Positions 54,156-63,553 of a stretch of DNA of 64,000 nt are shown here, piece after piece (the first letter of the stretch is position 1; each line of letters opens with the position of its first letter). The notes under the pieces were generated by a model. The model had not been told where the DNA came from. It did not search any database and saw only the letters and a program-made list of their open reading frames with translations. This DNA comes from Collimonas fungivorans Ter331. GTDB taxonomy: Bacteria > Pseudomonadota > Gammaproteobacteria > Burkholderiales > Burkholderiaceae_D. The DNA lies in the NCBI RefSeq assembly GCF_000221045.1, contig NC_015856.1, forward strand, positions 5,122,899 to 5,186,898, given 5' to 3'. A program made the translations under genes and the position numbers.

Positions 54156-55985
54156 ATGAAAACCATTTTCGCCTGCATCTGTACGTTCATGCTGACCATT
54201 GGCTGGGCCGCAAATGGCTGGGCCGCAAATGGCCGGGCGGCAAATACGCCGGATGAGCCGCCGTTCATTTATACGGCAAGTTATGAAGCCGCAAGCTGGC
54301 AAGGTCACGTCAAAGCCTATCCGATCGGCGAAACCGGTGTTTCCGGAACGGCGCAATGGGATGCCGCCGACCTGATTCCAGCGTGGCAGTTGCGCCAAAT
54401 CCTGACCGCAGCTGACGAAGACGCTGTGATTCCATTCGAATGGCAACATCTGGACGACAGGCAAAAGGCAGCCCTGTCTTCGGAGGATGTACTGCAATAC
54501 CTGAGAGGCGACGACGCACTCGAAATCCGGCACGGCGGCCGGTTCCGCGATCGCAAAGGTAAACTGGGAGACATCATCAATTCAGTGCCGCTGTATGTAG
54601 GCTTGTCCGATTCCGCATACCAATGGCTGCCGGCAACGGCCGGCGGCGACAGTTACCAGCGTTTCGTCGATAGCAAGAAACAGCGCCGCGCCATGCTCTA
54701 TGTCGGCGCCAATGACGGCATGCTGCATGGTTTCGATGCGATTGACGGCGTCGAAAAATCAGCTTTCATTCCGCGCGCGGTCTTTGACAGCTTACCGGTA
54801 TTGAGCGAAGCCGGATATGTGCATCGGCTGTTCGTCGACGGCCTGCTGACAGCCGGCGACGCCTATCTTGGGAAGGGTGAAAACGCCGCATGGAAGACTA
54901 TCCTGCTAGGTTCAACCGGCGTTGCTGCAAAGAGTCTGTTTGCATTGGACGCCAGCGATCCGGATGCGTCGCTCGGCATGCCATTGCTGTGGCAAAGAGG
55001 CGCGGAAGACGATGGCCAAGGAGCACCTGATGACGACATGGGCTATCAACTGGGCGAGGCTTTTGCGATTCGCCTGCGCAATGGCGACTGGGGCGCGATA
55101 TACGGCAACGGCTATCAAAGCGCAAAGCAAGGCGCCGTGCTGTATCTGGTCGAGCTTGCCGGCGGCGAGCTGATAAGGAAGCTGGTCGCCGGTGCAGCTG
55201 CTTCGCAAACTCCCAACGGCTTGTCGACGCCTGCTTTGGTTTTCAGCAAGCAACGCGAGGTAAACGCGGCCTACGCCGGCGATTTGTTAGGCAACCTGTG
55301 GAAATTTGACCTCGGCGCAACCGAGCCGCAGCGCTGGCAAGCGGCATTCGATGGCCGGCCGCTGTTTGCGGCAGCCGACGATATCGGCAAGTCGCAATCC
55401 TTGATCCTGCAGCCTTTGCTGGAACATCATCCCAAGGGTGGCGCCCTCGTCATGTTCGGCGCCGGCGACAAGCCGCAAACGGCAAGCCTGTACGGCATCT
55501 GGGAAAAAACCGGCGCCGGTCCGGTCGCGGACCGGAATCAGTTGCAGCGGCAAACGCTGGCAGAAGTCGAAACCGGGAAATGGCAGTTGAGCGGCAATGC
55601 CGTCAACTGGAACCGGCAGCGCGGCTGGTACACCGACTTGCCGGAAAAAGTCGGTCAGGTCGTCGGAAAACTGCAGATCATCGATGGCGTGCTGTGGGTG
55701 CTGACCTACTCCGCCGCCGAGGGGAAATCGTATCTGATCGCAATCGAGTACAGCACGGGCGGCGCCACGCCCGAAGCGGCGCTCGCCGATTTTCCGAAAA
55801 CCGTCTCGATGATAGAAGTTGCGCCTTCAACCGTCACACCCGCCGCCATCACCTTGCCTGACGGCCGCCGGCAACTGGTGATCAAGGGCCGCGACGGCAC
55901 GCCGCATGCCATTCGCCTCAATACGCCAGAGCGGCGCCTGCTAAGGACTTGGCGGCAATTGCCTGTACCGCTGACCCCTGAATAG
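54156..55985 (+). CDS. Short PilY1-type pilus tip adhesin, beta-propeller part only
   Basis: About 609 residues, half of a normal PilY1 (1000 or more). The PilY1 C-terminal propeller is present: GDIINSVPLYVGLSDSAYQW, RAMLYVGANDGMLHGFDA, WKTILLGSTGVAAKSLFALD, DDDMGYQLGEAFAIRLRNGD, and YAGDLLGNLWKFDLGATEPQ. The N-terminal vWA/MIDAS adhesive half is absent. A signal peptide is followed by a WAANG-like triplicate repeat. ATG at 54156; no frameshift seen, so it appears naturally short. A REP follows. Confidence 0.82.
   Translation: MKTIFACICTFMLTIGWAANGWAANGRAANTPDEPPFIYTASYEAASWQGHVKAYPIGETGVSGTAQWDAADLIPAWQLRQILTAADEDAVIPFEWQHLDDRQKAALSSEDVLQYLRGDDALEIRHGGRFRDRKGKLGDIINSVPLYVGLSDSAYQWLPATAGGDSYQRFVDSKKQRRAMLYVGANDGMLHGFDAIDGVEKSAFIPRAVFDSLPVLSEAGYVHRLFVDGLLTAGDAYLGKGENAAWKTILLGSTGVAAKSLFALDASDPDASLGMPLLWQRGAEDDGQGAPDDDMGYQLGEAFAIRLRNGDWGAIYGNGYQSAKQGAVLYLVELAGGELIRKLVAGAAASQTPNGLSTPALVFSKQREVNAAYAGDLLGNLWKFDLGATEPQRWQAAFDGRPLFAAADDIGKSQSLILQPLLEHHPKGGALVMFGAGDKPQTASLYGIWEKTGAGPVADRNQLQRQTLAEVETGKWQLSGNAVNWNRQRGWYTDLPEKVGQVVGKLQIIDGVLWVLTYSAAEGKSYLIAIEYSTGGATPEAALADFPKTVSMIEVAPSTVTPAAITLPDGRRQLVIKGRDGTPHAIRLNTPERRLLRTWRQLPVPLTPE
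54201..54245 (+). repeat. 15-bp tandem repeat x3 inside the PilY1 signal region
   Basis: Two exact copies of GGCTGGGCCGCAAAT and a third differing at two positions, encoding GWAAN, GWAAN, GRAAN at the signal-peptide cleavage region. Slippage would add or remove five residues without frameshift. Confidence 0.85.
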
Positions 55986-56012
55986 CCAAAAAAAACGTGG
56001 CAGAGGCATGAC

Positions 56013-56095
56013 GTAGGGTGGGCAGATTTTCTGCCCACGCTGTATGTACTTCTCGCATGACCGACGGTCTGCGTGGGCACAGGTGCCCACCCTAC
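56013..56095. repeat. REP/BIME-like palindromic element, copy 5
   Basis: GTAGGGTGGGCAGATTTTCT at the left and GGTGCCCACCCTAC at the right with inner CTGCGTGGGCACA; lies 28 bp after the pilY1-like stop. Confidence 0.85.
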
Positions 56096-56107
56096 GAGTT
56101 GGCGCAA

Positions 56108-56142
56108 ATAAAAATGCCGTTCAGACTTAACTGAACGGCATT
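56108..56142 (-). terminator. Terminator of the small exported protein gene
   Basis: Stem AATGCCGTTCAG/CTGAACGGCATT with a 6-nt loop, followed on the minus strand by a T-rich run. Confidence 0.85.
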
Positions 56143-56166
56143 GCGCGGGCAGCGGGCCTGCAGGGT

Positions 56167-56484
56167 TCAATCATCGTCGTCGTGATGGCGGCGATGTTCA
56201 CGCCAGTTCCGGCGCCGCCACTCTTCGCGGCGCCATTCGTCGTCGCGGCGCTCCCGCCATTCACGGTGTTCGCGCCAGCCCGGTTCTACATAAACTTCCT
56301 GCGGCGGGTAATACACCGGCGCAGGAACGTAACGTGGTTCGTATTGCACCACCGGCGGGTAATACGGCCGTACCGGCGGATCGACATAAATGCCGACGCC
56401 GACATTCACGCCGCCGGCAGCAGCGCTGCCGGAAGCAGCAGCGGCGATGGCGCCGAACGCCAGACATGCTAAAAGTTTTTTCAT
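56167..56484 (-). CDS. Small exported protein with Tyr/Pro middle and Arg/Glu/His-rich tail
   Basis: A 105-residue protein. Signal peptide MKKLLACLAFGAIAAAASGS with A-x-A site, a Pro/Tyr-rich middle (PYYPPVVQYEPRYVPAPVYY), and a highly charged end with REHREWRERRDDEWRREEWR and a His/Asp cluster (HRRHHDDDD) that could bind metal. Family not identified. ATG at 56484 has AGGAAA about 8 nt upstream. Confidence 0.7.
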   Translation of the reverse strand: MKKLLACLAFGAIAAAASGSAAAGGVNVGVGIYVDPPVRPYYPPVVQYEPRYVPAPVYYPPQEVYVEPGWREHREWRERRDDEWRREEWRRRNWREHRRHHDDDD

Positions 56485-56778
56485 TTCATTTCCTGTTTGC
56501 CAGCACTGTTGCATATGGCGATATCGCCCGATGTTGTCATTCTGTAGCTTCAGTGTAGGGGCAATCATTAGCCAATGTTGTTCTGAGGGGCAACAATTGT
56601 AACGTTAAGTAAATGAATGTAGCGAAAACAGAATGAAGAATTGCATTTGATCGCCGTTATTCAAATGCAATTCCGGCTGCTGCCGGACCTTGATCCAAGC
56701 CGCATCTTGCATAAGCAGTAAGAACAAAACCGGATTTTGACTCTCTAACAGAAGCTTCACCAGATCAGAGAGGGCAAA

Positions 56779-57216
56779 ATGAAAACTTCACATCGCCTGT
56801 CTGCCGACTGCGGCCTCGGCTTCACCTTGATAGAGTTGATGCTGGTCATCGCCATCATTGGCATTCTGGCAGCGGTTACTATCCCGGCCTATCAAAACCA
56901 CTTGAAGAAAGAAAAATTTGCAGAAGTGATTGCGGCAGGCACTGCAGCCAAACCAGCTGTCGAAACGTGCATGCAGCAGTTGAACACCAGCACCGGCTGC
57001 GACAGTGGCGCCCATGGCATTCCCGCCGACTCCACAGGAAATCCAGGCAGGTATGTGGCTTCGGTCAGCGTCAAGAACGGCGTTGTCACGGTTGTCCCGC
57101 AGGCAAAAGACGGCCTTCTCGCGACCGACACCTACATATTGACGCCGACACCCGGCTCCCCGGTCAAATGGACGACGGCCGCAAGCGGTTGCATCGCCAC
57201 GGCGCTATGTAAATAA
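56779..57216 (+). CDS. Type IV pilin, PilE/PilA-like
   Basis: A 145-residue prepilin. Cleavage after Gly14 gives FTLIELMLVIAIIGILAAVT with Glu19 at +5. A short globular domain has Cys pairs (VETCMQQLNTSTGC and SGCIATALCK), the second likely forming the C-terminal D-loop disulfide. SD GAGGG 5-7 nt upstream. About 290 bp with no gene separate it from the preceding divergent gene. It may be the major pilin served by the minor pilins at 53-56 kb. Confidence 0.85.
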   Translation: MKTSHRLSADCGLGFTLIELMLVIAIIGILAAVTIPAYQNHLKKEKFAEVIAAGTAAKPAVETCMQQLNTSTGCDSGAHGIPADSTGNPGRYVASVSVKNGVVTVVPQAKDGLLATDTYILTPTPGSPVKWTTAASGCIATALCK

Positions 57217-57350
57217 ATAGCGGAACCTGCTTCCCGCTGTGCCTGTCCAAAATTTTCATACCGTTTGAATGCGTGGATCTTCTGTAGTGAAAGCGGCAAA
57301 AACCGCCGCCTGCAGCCATGCATTCTGTAGCTGAATTTCAAGAGGCAAGC

Positions 57351-57557
57351 ATGTACGGAGAGGTTGACTGGAAACACGCGCCGAAAGGCGCACGATGGTG
57401 GGCGGTGGATGCAAGCGGACATGCCCATTGGTTCATGGAGCCGACACACAAAGTCAGGACACATTTCTGGTATTCGCAGGAAGTCCACGCTCCGACCTTC
57501 GCCTATTCCGGCGACTGGCGCGAGAGCCTGACCGAACGGCCGGACAAGTTCAAGTGA
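57351..57557 (+). CDS. Small acidic/aromatic hypothetical protein
   Basis: A 68-residue protein, MYGEVDWKHAPKGARWWAVD then ASGHAHWFMEPTHKVRTHFW, rich in Trp and His. ATG at 57351 is set by AGAGG about 6 nt upstream. The style resembles small phage-type or plasmid proteins (DWxxAPxGAxWW) but no function is known. Confidence 0.55.
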   Translation: MYGEVDWKHAPKGARWWAVDASGHAHWFMEPTHKVRTHFWYSQEVHAPTFAYSGDWRESLTERPDKFK

Positions 57558-57610
57558 ACGATAAGGCAGCCCTGGGATCGAAACAGATATCAATAATCCC
57601 GGAGCCTGCC

Positions 57611-57784
57611 ATGAAACGTCTCACAATCTTGTTTGGTCTGGCAGCGATATTGCTCAGCGGCTGCATAGTTGCCCCGTATGGCCAGAGAGATGGCGGCTAC
57701 CGGGACCGCGGCGACTGGCATGACCACCGCGACGACCGGGATGGCGACCGCCGCAGGGATGATGGCCCTCCCAACCGCTATTAG
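57611..57784 (+). CDS. Small lipoprotein, Arg/Asp-rich
   Basis: A 57-residue protein with MKRLTILFGLAAILLSGC lipobox, then a tail rich in Arg, Asp and Gly (GDWHDHRDDRDGDRRRDDG). Follows the 68-residue gene by 53 bp. No family recognised. Confidence 0.6.
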   Translation: MKRLTILFGLAAILLSGCIVAPYGQRDGGYRDRGDWHDHRDDRDGDRRRDDGPPNRY

Positions 57785-57785
57785 C

Positions 57786-58010
57786 TCAGGTCCTGGCCCG
57801 GTCTTTTTTTTTGTGGGTAAGCCAGGCGGCTACCAGCAGCACTTTCAGGGCCAGCAAAGCGGCTATTCCCACCACGCCAAGCTTGAGAGTGGCGCCAATG
57901 ACGTAGGCGACCCCTACTGCGGCGCCCTTGATAACGGCAAACAGCAGGATTATGCATAGCAGACCCGCATAGAGCGGGTTGTCGCGCTGAAGTGTCGAGA
58001 GACGTTTCAT
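57786..58010 (-). CDS. Small membrane protein, two helices
   Basis: A 74-residue protein starting MKRLSTLQRDNPLYAGLLCI, with two hydrophobic segments (LLCIILLFAVIKGAAVGVAY and GVVGIAALLALKVLLVAAWL) and a basic tail. ATG at 58010 has AAGGGA upstream; longer in-frame starts add a basic, non-family-like extension. Function unknown. Confidence 0.6.
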   Translation of the reverse strand: MKRLSTLQRDNPLYAGLLCIILLFAVIKGAAVGVAYVIGATLKLGVVGIAALLALKVLLVAAWLTHKKKDRART

Positions 58011-58110
58011 ACTTCCCTTCGTTTGGCTGTATAGCCAATGTACACGTTTCATTTGCCGTTGGAAATAGCCCTGCTTGTCCGGGTACTTCGCCACCTCCCC
58101 GCTATCCAGA

Positions 58111-58144
58111 TAAAAAAAGCCCGCCAGCCTTGCGGCAGCGGGCT
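58111..58144 (-). terminator. Terminator downstream of the toxin-antitoxin-like pair
   Basis: Stem AGCCCGC/GCGGGCT-like (58118-58144) followed on the minus strand by seven T, about 110 bp after the antitoxin-like stop. Confidence 0.75.
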
Positions 58145-58254
58145 AAATCCAAAACTTAGGGAGAGTTGGAGGAGACCAATTGAATATTGTGTTGCCCAGG
58201 CGGTTTTCAATACTCTATTTATTATTTATCTCAGCGAAGGAAATGGGGGGATTT

Positions 58255-58710
58255 TTAAGCAACACAGAGTAGGTCTTCGCTCGATTCTGTTGATGACCAG
58301 CCCTTCGATGTTTCTTTCATCACCAGATGAATTGTCCGTTCGGCATCATTCATCGCATGAATGATGTCCTTCACTTTTTCATCGCCATTGGAATGCTGTG
58401 CATATAAAACGCGCAAAAGAATATCTGCATATTTGGGAATACGGCCGGATTTTTCCCAAATTGCTACGGCTTGCTCTGTACGGCCCAAGGCCTTTCCCAT
58501 GGATGCTTGCGAAAGCAGCATGGCAGAGCGGATGTACCGAAATTCAGCACCGGTAAGTTTTGATTTTTTGCGGGTAATCGCAACACAGACGGCGGTTACA
58601 AGGCCATCAATATCTTGTATGGATACCGTTTCTCCATAGGCGGTATTCTTGAGTTCATAGCCGTTTTGCAGCCAGACATTTCGAAGTCCGCCATCAGTAA
58701 AATGATACAT
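58255..58710 (-). CDS. HTH antitoxin-like regulator
   Basis: A 151-residue protein. Residues 1-50 resemble the N-terminal region of MqsA/HigA-like antitoxins without the CxxC zinc motif; LTGAEFRYIRSAMLLSQASM then GKALGRTEQAVAIWEKSGR (about residues 52-90) is an Xre-like HTH. GGAGG 8 nt before the ATG lies within the last codons of the upstream toxin-like gene, so translation is coupled. It would bind the operon promoter and neutralise the partner. Confidence 0.7.
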   Translation of the reverse strand: MYHFTDGGLRNVWLQNGYELKNTAYGETVSIQDIDGLVTAVCVAITRKKSKLTGAEFRYIRSAMLLSQASMGKALGRTEQAVAIWEKSGRIPKYADILLRVLYAQHSNGDEKVKDIIHAMNDAERTIHLVMKETSKGWSSTESSEDLLCVA

Positions 58711-58714
58711 ATCA

Positions 58715-58990
58715 CTAACCTCCAATGATAAATGCGGTTACCACGATGCAATCGAGTGCATTTTCATTTTCACATGCCACAACTACGGCGATAGGGCTGC
58801 CCGCCGTAAATCTTTCCATTCGACAGACCATGTGTCCCGTTTTAATGTCTGGCTCGGGTTCTAACAGGATTTTCCCTTTTCTGAGGACATCAAACGCCAT
58901 AGATAGCGTGATCTTTCGCGACCTCATTTGACTAAGTGCATGTTTTGAAAAAGAAATACGTCCTGATTCATTGGCGATATTTCTAATCAT
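58715..58990 (-). CDS. DUF4258-type putative toxin
   Basis: A 91-residue protein with ISFSKHALSQMRSRKITLSM and a C-terminal VVVACENENALDCIVVTAFI, the DUF4258 layout common to toxins next to HTH antitoxins. ATG at 58990 is set by GGAG about 5 nt upstream. The pair lies in noticeably AT-richer DNA than its surroundings. An AT-rich stretch with TATAAT and TATACT (about 59023-59040) is a plausible promoter. Confidence 0.7.
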   Translation of the reverse strand: MIRNIANESGRISFSKHALSQMRSRKITLSMAFDVLRKGKILLEPEPDIKTGHMVCRMERFTAGSPIAVVVACENENALDCIVVTAFIIGG

Positions 58991-59400
58991 CCGCTCCCAG
59001 CCATGCTTGGAATAGGGCATAGAGTATACTATAAAAATTATAGGTGAAATTTTGGCCTTGTCGCACAATGAGGCAAAATTGTTACATTTCACCTGTTGTA
59101 TTGAATGGCGTTCGGAGAAGTCGAAATTATCAAAAATGGCCCTAACCAAGGCGAGAAATTGCCAAAATTAAGCTAAGAACTTATGGAGGGCAGGTTCCTG
59201 CCGGTGACGGCAATCGTGGAAGGTGATTGCTGACGAGCTGATGAGGTGTGCACTCGAGCTAAAAACTGGTGCCAGTACGACAGCTTGCGAACGAAGCGCC
59301 ATTGGTCGCCGCGGCGCCGCAGCCGAACAGCCCGCATCCTCCGACAAGGAAAACCATTGCGGTCACTGAGCAAACGAGGCGGAGGCGAAGTTGCATACTC

Positions 59401-60798
59401 CTACTTTCCAATACAAAACCGCGAAAAAATCACCCCCAGCAAATCATCCGGCGTAAACGCCCCGGTAATGCTGCTAAGCCGATCCTGCGCCAGCCGCAAC
59501 TCTTCCGCAAACAGATCCAATGACTGATCGTTGACCCGGTTGTCCAGGGAGGCGTGCTGGTCGGCAATCTCCAGATGGTCGCGCGCTGCCTTTAGTGCGA
59601 TCAAGTGACGCTCGCGCGCCAGGTAGCGCGATTCGCCGGTCTGCTGCCAGCCGGCGATGCGCAGCAGTTCCGTGCGCAGCAAATCGATCCCCAGATGGTC
59701 GGTCGCCGACAAATAGATATGGGTAGCATCGTTCATCACATCGACCGCGGGTTTGTGGCCGGACTGGTCGATCTTGTTCCAGATGCGGATGATCGGCGCG
59801 CTGTTCGGGAAACGGGCGACGATTTTTTCATCGGCCAGCGATGGACCGTGGTTGGCGTCCAGCATGTGCAGGATCACGTCGGCGTTAGCCACCGCGGCCC
59901 AGGTGCGTTCGATGCCTATCCGTTCCACTTCGTCGTTGGCGTCTTCCGCCTCGCGGATGCCAGCGGTGTCGATGATGTTGAGCGGGATGCCTTCCAGCTG
60001 GATCGTTTCGGTAACCTTGTCGCGGGTGGTGCCGGCGATCGGCGTGACGATGGCGACATCGGATCCGGCCAGCACGTTCAGCAAGGACGACTTGCCGACA
60101 TTCGGCTGCCCTGCCAGCACGATGTTCAAGCCATCGCGCAGCAAAGCGCCCTGTGCGGCCTGGCTGAACACATTGTCCAGCGTGCTGCGGATAGTCGCCA
60201 GCTGGCCGCGCGCATCGGATTTTTCCAGGAAGTCGATTTCCTCTTCCGGGAAATCCAGCGTCGCTTCAACCAGCATGCGGAGGTTCGTGACCTGCCCTAC
60301 CAGCGCATGGATCACTTTGGAAAACGCCCCCGACAGCGATTCCGAAGCCGATTTTGCTGCCGCCTCGGTAGACGCCTCGATCAGGTCAGCCACTGCTTCC
60401 GCCTGCGCCAGGTCCAGCTTGTCATTGATAAACGCCCGCTGCGTGAATTCCCCCGGCTCTGCCATGCGCAAGCCGATATCCTGTCCCGCCGCCAGGCAGC
60501 GGCTGAGCAGCATCTGCAACACCACCGGCCCGCCATGCCCCTGCAGCTCCAGCACGTCTTCACCGGTATAGGAATGCGGCGCCTTGAAATAGATCGCCAG
60601 CCCCTGGTCGATGACGCTGCCGTCGGCATTCTTGAACGGCAGGTAGGTAGCGTGGCGTGGCGTCAGCTTGCTCTCTGCGATGCCGCAAACAGCTTCAATC
60701 AGCGAACCCAGCTGTTTGCCGGAAATACGGACTACGCCGATGCCGCCGCGTCCTGGTGCGGTGGCGATGGCGGCAATGGGAGAGGAATCGAAAGACAT
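59401..60798 (-). CDS. mnmE: tRNA modification GTPase MnmE
   Basis: A 465-residue MnmE. N-terminal tetrahydrofolate-binding domain ([24 protein letters not shown]), helical domain with inserted G domain ([27 protein letters not shown]) and the C-terminal FCIGK with catalytic Cys. Works with MnmG on tRNA wobble uridines. Complete, ordinary length. The upstream 251 bp (59150-59400) to the toxin-like operon hold no convincing gene. Confidence 0.96.
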   Translation of the reverse strand: MSFDSSPIAAIATAPGRGGIGVVRISGKQLGSLIEAVCGIAESKLTPRHATYLPFKNADGSVIDQGLAIYFKAPHSYTGEDVLELQGHGGPVVLQMLLSRCLAAGQDIGLRMAEPGEFTQRAFINDKLDLAQAEAVADLIEASTEAAAKSASESLSGAFSKVIHALVGQVTNLRMLVEATLDFPEEEIDFLEKSDARGQLATIRSTLDNVFSQAAQGALLRDGLNIVLAGQPNVGKSSLLNVLAGSDVAIVTPIAGTTRDKVTETIQLEGIPLNIIDTAGIREAEDANDEVERIGIERTWAAVANADVILHMLDANHGPSLADEKIVARFPNSAPIIRIWNKIDQSGHKPAVDVMNDATHIYLSATDHLGIDLLRTELLRIAGWQQTGESRYLARERHLIALKAARDHLEIADQHASLDNRVNDQSLDLFAEELRLAQDRLSSITGAFTPDDLLGVIFSRFCIGK

Positions 60799-60853
60799 GG
60801 AATTATTCTACGAGGGTTGTTTGATAATAGAAACATCGGCAAGCAGCCGGCCA

Positions 60854-60891
60854 CAAAAAAGCCCGTGAATCGAACATTCACGGGCTTTTTT
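60854..60891 (-). terminator. Terminator after yidC
   Basis: Stem GCCCGTGAAT/ATTCACGGGC (60861-60870, 60875-60884) with flanking A and T runs between yidC and mnmE; works for the rpmH-yidC transcript, possibly both ways. Confidence 0.92.
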
Positions 60892-60914
60892 ACGACACTC
60901 GCCAAGAAGCGATT

Positions 60915-62576
60915 TTAAGCCTTGGCCGGACCAGCACCCATCTTGCGGGTAATCACCCATTGCTGCGCAATCGACAGCACGTTGTTGGTGACCCAGTACA
61001 GCACCAGGCCGGACGGGAAGAAGAAGAACATCACCGAGAAAATCAGCGGCATGAACATCATCACCTTGGCTTGCATCGGATCAGGCGGCGTCGGGTTCAG
61101 CTTGGTCTGGATGAACATCGAAATCGCCATCACTACCGGCAGGATGTAGAACGGATCCGGTGCGGCCAGGTCATGGATCCAGCCCAGCCATGGCGCATTG
61201 CGGATTTCCACGCTGGCCAGCAACACCCAGTACAGCGAGATGAACACCGGGATCTGCACCACGATCGGCAGGCAGCCGCCGAGCGGATTGATCTTCTCGG
61301 TCTTGTACAGCTCCATCATGGCCTGGTTCATCTTCTGCGGTTCGGATTTGAAACGCTCGCGGATCGACGTCATCTTCGGCGTTACCAGCTTCATCTTGGC
61401 CATGCTGCGATAGCTCGCTGCCGACAGCGGGAAGAACGCCAGCTTGATCAGCACGGTCAGGGCGATGATGGTCCAGCCCCAGTTGCCGAGCACTTTGTGG
61501 ATCTGCGTCATCAGCCAGAAGATCGGCTTGGCGATGATGGTCAGCCAGCCATAGTCCTTGACCAGTTCCAGGCCAGGTGCGATCGCTTCCAGGTCGCTCT
61601 GGATTTCCGGGCCGGAATACAGGCGGGCATCCATGGTGACGGTGGCGCCGGGAGCAATGGTACCCAATGGCAGGATGTTGCTGACGGCATATAGATTGGT
61701 GGCAATTTTTTCAGTCTTGATTTCGCGCGGCGCTTTATCCTGTGGAATGAATGCTGAGACAAAGTAATGCTGAATAATCGCAAACCAGCCGTTATCTGCT
61801 TTGGTGGCATGGTCAGCCTTACCATCCTCGATCTTGTCGAATGCAAATTTCTGGAACTTATTGGCGTCGGTGTAAACGGCTGCGCCAGTGAAAGTGTGCA
61901 CAAACCGCTGCTCGCCTTCTGGTGCATGGCCGTCACGTTTCAACCGCAAGTAGAGCGAGGGCGAGATCGCCGCGCCGCTATCGTTAGTCACTATGTGTTT
62001 GACATCTATCGTATAGTCGCCGCGCTTGAATGTGTAGACCTTAGTCAGCTTGACACCACCTTCGGTCGATTCCAGCACCAGTTGTATCTGGTTGCCGTTG
62101 TCCAGCGTCCGAGCGCCAGGCAGAGCTACGAAAGGTGAATGGTGGTTAGGAAAAGCACCACCGATCAGGCCGGTTTCAGCGAGATAAGTACGGTTGGCAC
62201 CGCTGTCAAACAGTACCAAGTTCTTGGTTGGGTCGACAGTGTCTTTCTGCGTCAATAGTTCTAGACGCTTCAACACGCCGCCAACAGTATCGATATTGGC
62301 TTTGACAACATCGGTAGTGATGGTGATGATTTCGCCCTTGGCGTCGGCAGCAGTGGCAGGCACGGCGCCGGTGGCGGGCGCTGCAGCAGCCGAAGCTTGC
62401 GGCACGTCAGCACTGGTGCTGACAACTGCATTGGCCGGGCCGCTAGCGGCAGGTACGGTTTGGGCGGTGCCAGGGAAGAACAGCGACGGCTGGCCGTTAT
62501 GGCGCTGCCACTGGTCCCAGAGGAACAGCAGCGAGACCGAAAATACAACCCACAGGACGGTACGTTTGATATCCAT
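60915..62576 (-). CDS. yidC: Membrane protein insertase YidC
   Basis: A 553-residue YidC/Oxa1 protein. N-terminal anchor ([20 protein letters not shown]), a periplasmic domain of about 300 residues, then five helices including [38 protein letters not shown] and [20 protein letters not shown]. It inserts proteins into the inner membrane alone or with SecYEG. Follows yidD by 20 bp, the conserved rpmH-rnpA-yidD-yidC order. Confidence 0.97.
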   Translation of the reverse strand: MDIKRTVLWVVFSVSLLFLWDQWQRHNGQPSLFFPGTAQTVPAASGPANAVVSTSADVPQASAAAAPATGAVPATAADAKGEIITITTDVVKANIDTVGGVLKRLELLTQKDTVDPTKNLVLFDSGANRTYLAETGLIGGAFPNHHSPFVALPGARTLDNGNQIQLVLESTEGGVKLTKVYTFKRGDYTIDVKHIVTNDSGAAISPSLYLRLKRDGHAPEGEQRFVHTFTGAAVYTDANKFQKFAFDKIEDGKADHATKADNGWFAIIQHYFVSAFIPQDKAPREIKTEKIATNLYAVSNILPLGTIAPGATVTMDARLYSGPEIQSDLEAIAPGLELVKDYGWLTIIAKPIFWLMTQIHKVLGNWGWTIIALTVLIKLAFFPLSAASYRSMAKMKLVTPKMTSIRERFKSEPQKMNQAMMELYKTEKINPLGGCLPIVVQIPVFISLYWVLLASVEIRNAPWLGWIHDLAAPDPFYILPVVMAISMFIQTKLNPTPPDPMQAKVMMFMPLIFSVMFFFFPSGLVLYWVTNNVLSIAQQWVITRKMGAGPAKA

Positions 62577-62595
62577 AAGAGTATTTATCTATGAT

Positions 62596-62880
62596 TCAGG
62601 AATGGCCGCAACCACACGATCGGCTGGCCGATGCGGGTTTGGTTGCAGATGGAGATGTGGATGATTGCTGCGGCGGCACCGGATCGAGTCCGCCCGCATG
62701 CCAGGGATGGCATTTGCACAGGCGGCGTCCGGCCAGCATGCTGCCCTTCAGGGCGCCATGCGTACGGATAGCTTCGGCTGCGTAATCGGAGCAGCTGGGA
62801 TAAAAACGGCAATTCTGTCCCAGAAACGGGCTGATGCCCAGTTTGTAGAGGCGCAACAGGAACAGTAGAGGCATTTTCAT
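62596..62880 (-). CDS. yidD: Membrane protein insertion efficiency factor YidD
   Basis: A 94-residue Yid[60 protein letters not shown]. Cys-rich motif and length are family-typical. Lies between rnpA (108 bp gap) and yidC. Confidence 0.95.
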   Translation of the reverse strand: MKMPLLFLLRLYKLGISPFLGQNCRFYPSCSDYAAEAIRTHGALKGSMLAGRRLCKCHPWHAGGLDPVPPQQSSTSPSATKPASASRSCGCGHS

Positions 62881-62988
62881 GACAGCTTTTTTCCCTTCTT
62901 CTTCCGGCCCCGGCTATGTGTGGCCAGGCTGGAACAATACAAGCCGCGGATACAAATTAGCCGAAAATAAGCCGAAGCTTACGCGAGC

Positions 62989-63390
62989 TTACGGCTTGTC
63001 AGCCCGTTGCGACGCGAACAGCTGCTTCAGTTCGCCATGCAGCTCTCGCTTCAGGCGCGCAGTCGTGGCCGGGCCCGCCTTGGTGTTTACCGGTTTCGAT
63101 AAACGCACAACGCAGTCGATTGGCGGCAGTGGTGTCAGACGAAACAGCTCGCGCGTAACTCTTTTGACGGTGTTACGCGTAACAGCGCGCGGCGCCAGCC
63201 GTTTTGCCGCCACCACGCCCAGACGGGCATGCGGCAGCGCATTGAGGCGGGTGTACAAGACGAAGTGCGCCGTTCTATACACAGGGCGCAAACGAAAAAC
63301 GGATGAAAACTCATCCGTTTTAACGATGCGCCGGTCACGTGAAAAGTCCTGGACGCTGTTCTGGGAACGGTCGCCGAGTTGATCTGTCAC
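62989..63390 (-). CDS. rnpA: Ribonuclease P protein component
   Basis: About 133 residues. RIVKTDEFSSVFRLRPVYRT, LGVVAAKRLAPRAVTRNTVK and RVTRELFR contain the conserved R-N-x-x-K-R RNA-binding stretch. It assists the RNA subunit in tRNA 5' processing. The frame is open into rpmH; GTG at 63390 is chosen because it gives typical family length and avoids overlap, though it has a weak ribosome site, fitting translational coupling with rpmH. Confidence 0.9.
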   Translation of the reverse strand: MTDQLGDRSQNSVQDFSRDRRIVKTDEFSSVFRLRPVYRTAHFVLYTRLNALPHARLGVVAAKRLAPRAVTRNTVKRVTRELFRLTPLPPIDCVVRLSKPVNTKAGPATTARLKRELHGELKQLFASQRADKP

Positions 63391-63418
63391 GCAAGCAACG
63401 CTGTTGCGTCCGGCTGGA

Positions 63419-63553
63419 TTAAGCTGCCAGACGCTTGCGGCCTTTGGCGCGACGTGCATTGAGCACAGCGCGGCCACCGCGGGTTGCCATACGGGCGCGG
63501 AAGCCGTGAGTACGCTTACGGCGCACGACGGAAGGTTGGTAAGTACGTTTCAT
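63419..63553 (-). CDS. rpmH: 50S ribosomal protein L34
   Basis: Reverse strand encodes 44 residues: [44 protein letters not shown], the textbook L34. Part of the large ribosomal subunit. Conserved as first gene of the rpmH-rnpA-yidD-yidC operon next to dnaA. Confidence 0.98.
   Translation of the reverse strand: MKRTYQPSVVRRKRTHGFRARMATRGGRAVLNARRAKGRKRLAA

Noticed and set aside
59173..59373. A 66-residue Arg-rich open frame between the toxin-like operon and mnmE
   Set aside because: No ribosome site or family; may be a decayed fragment but cannot be supported.
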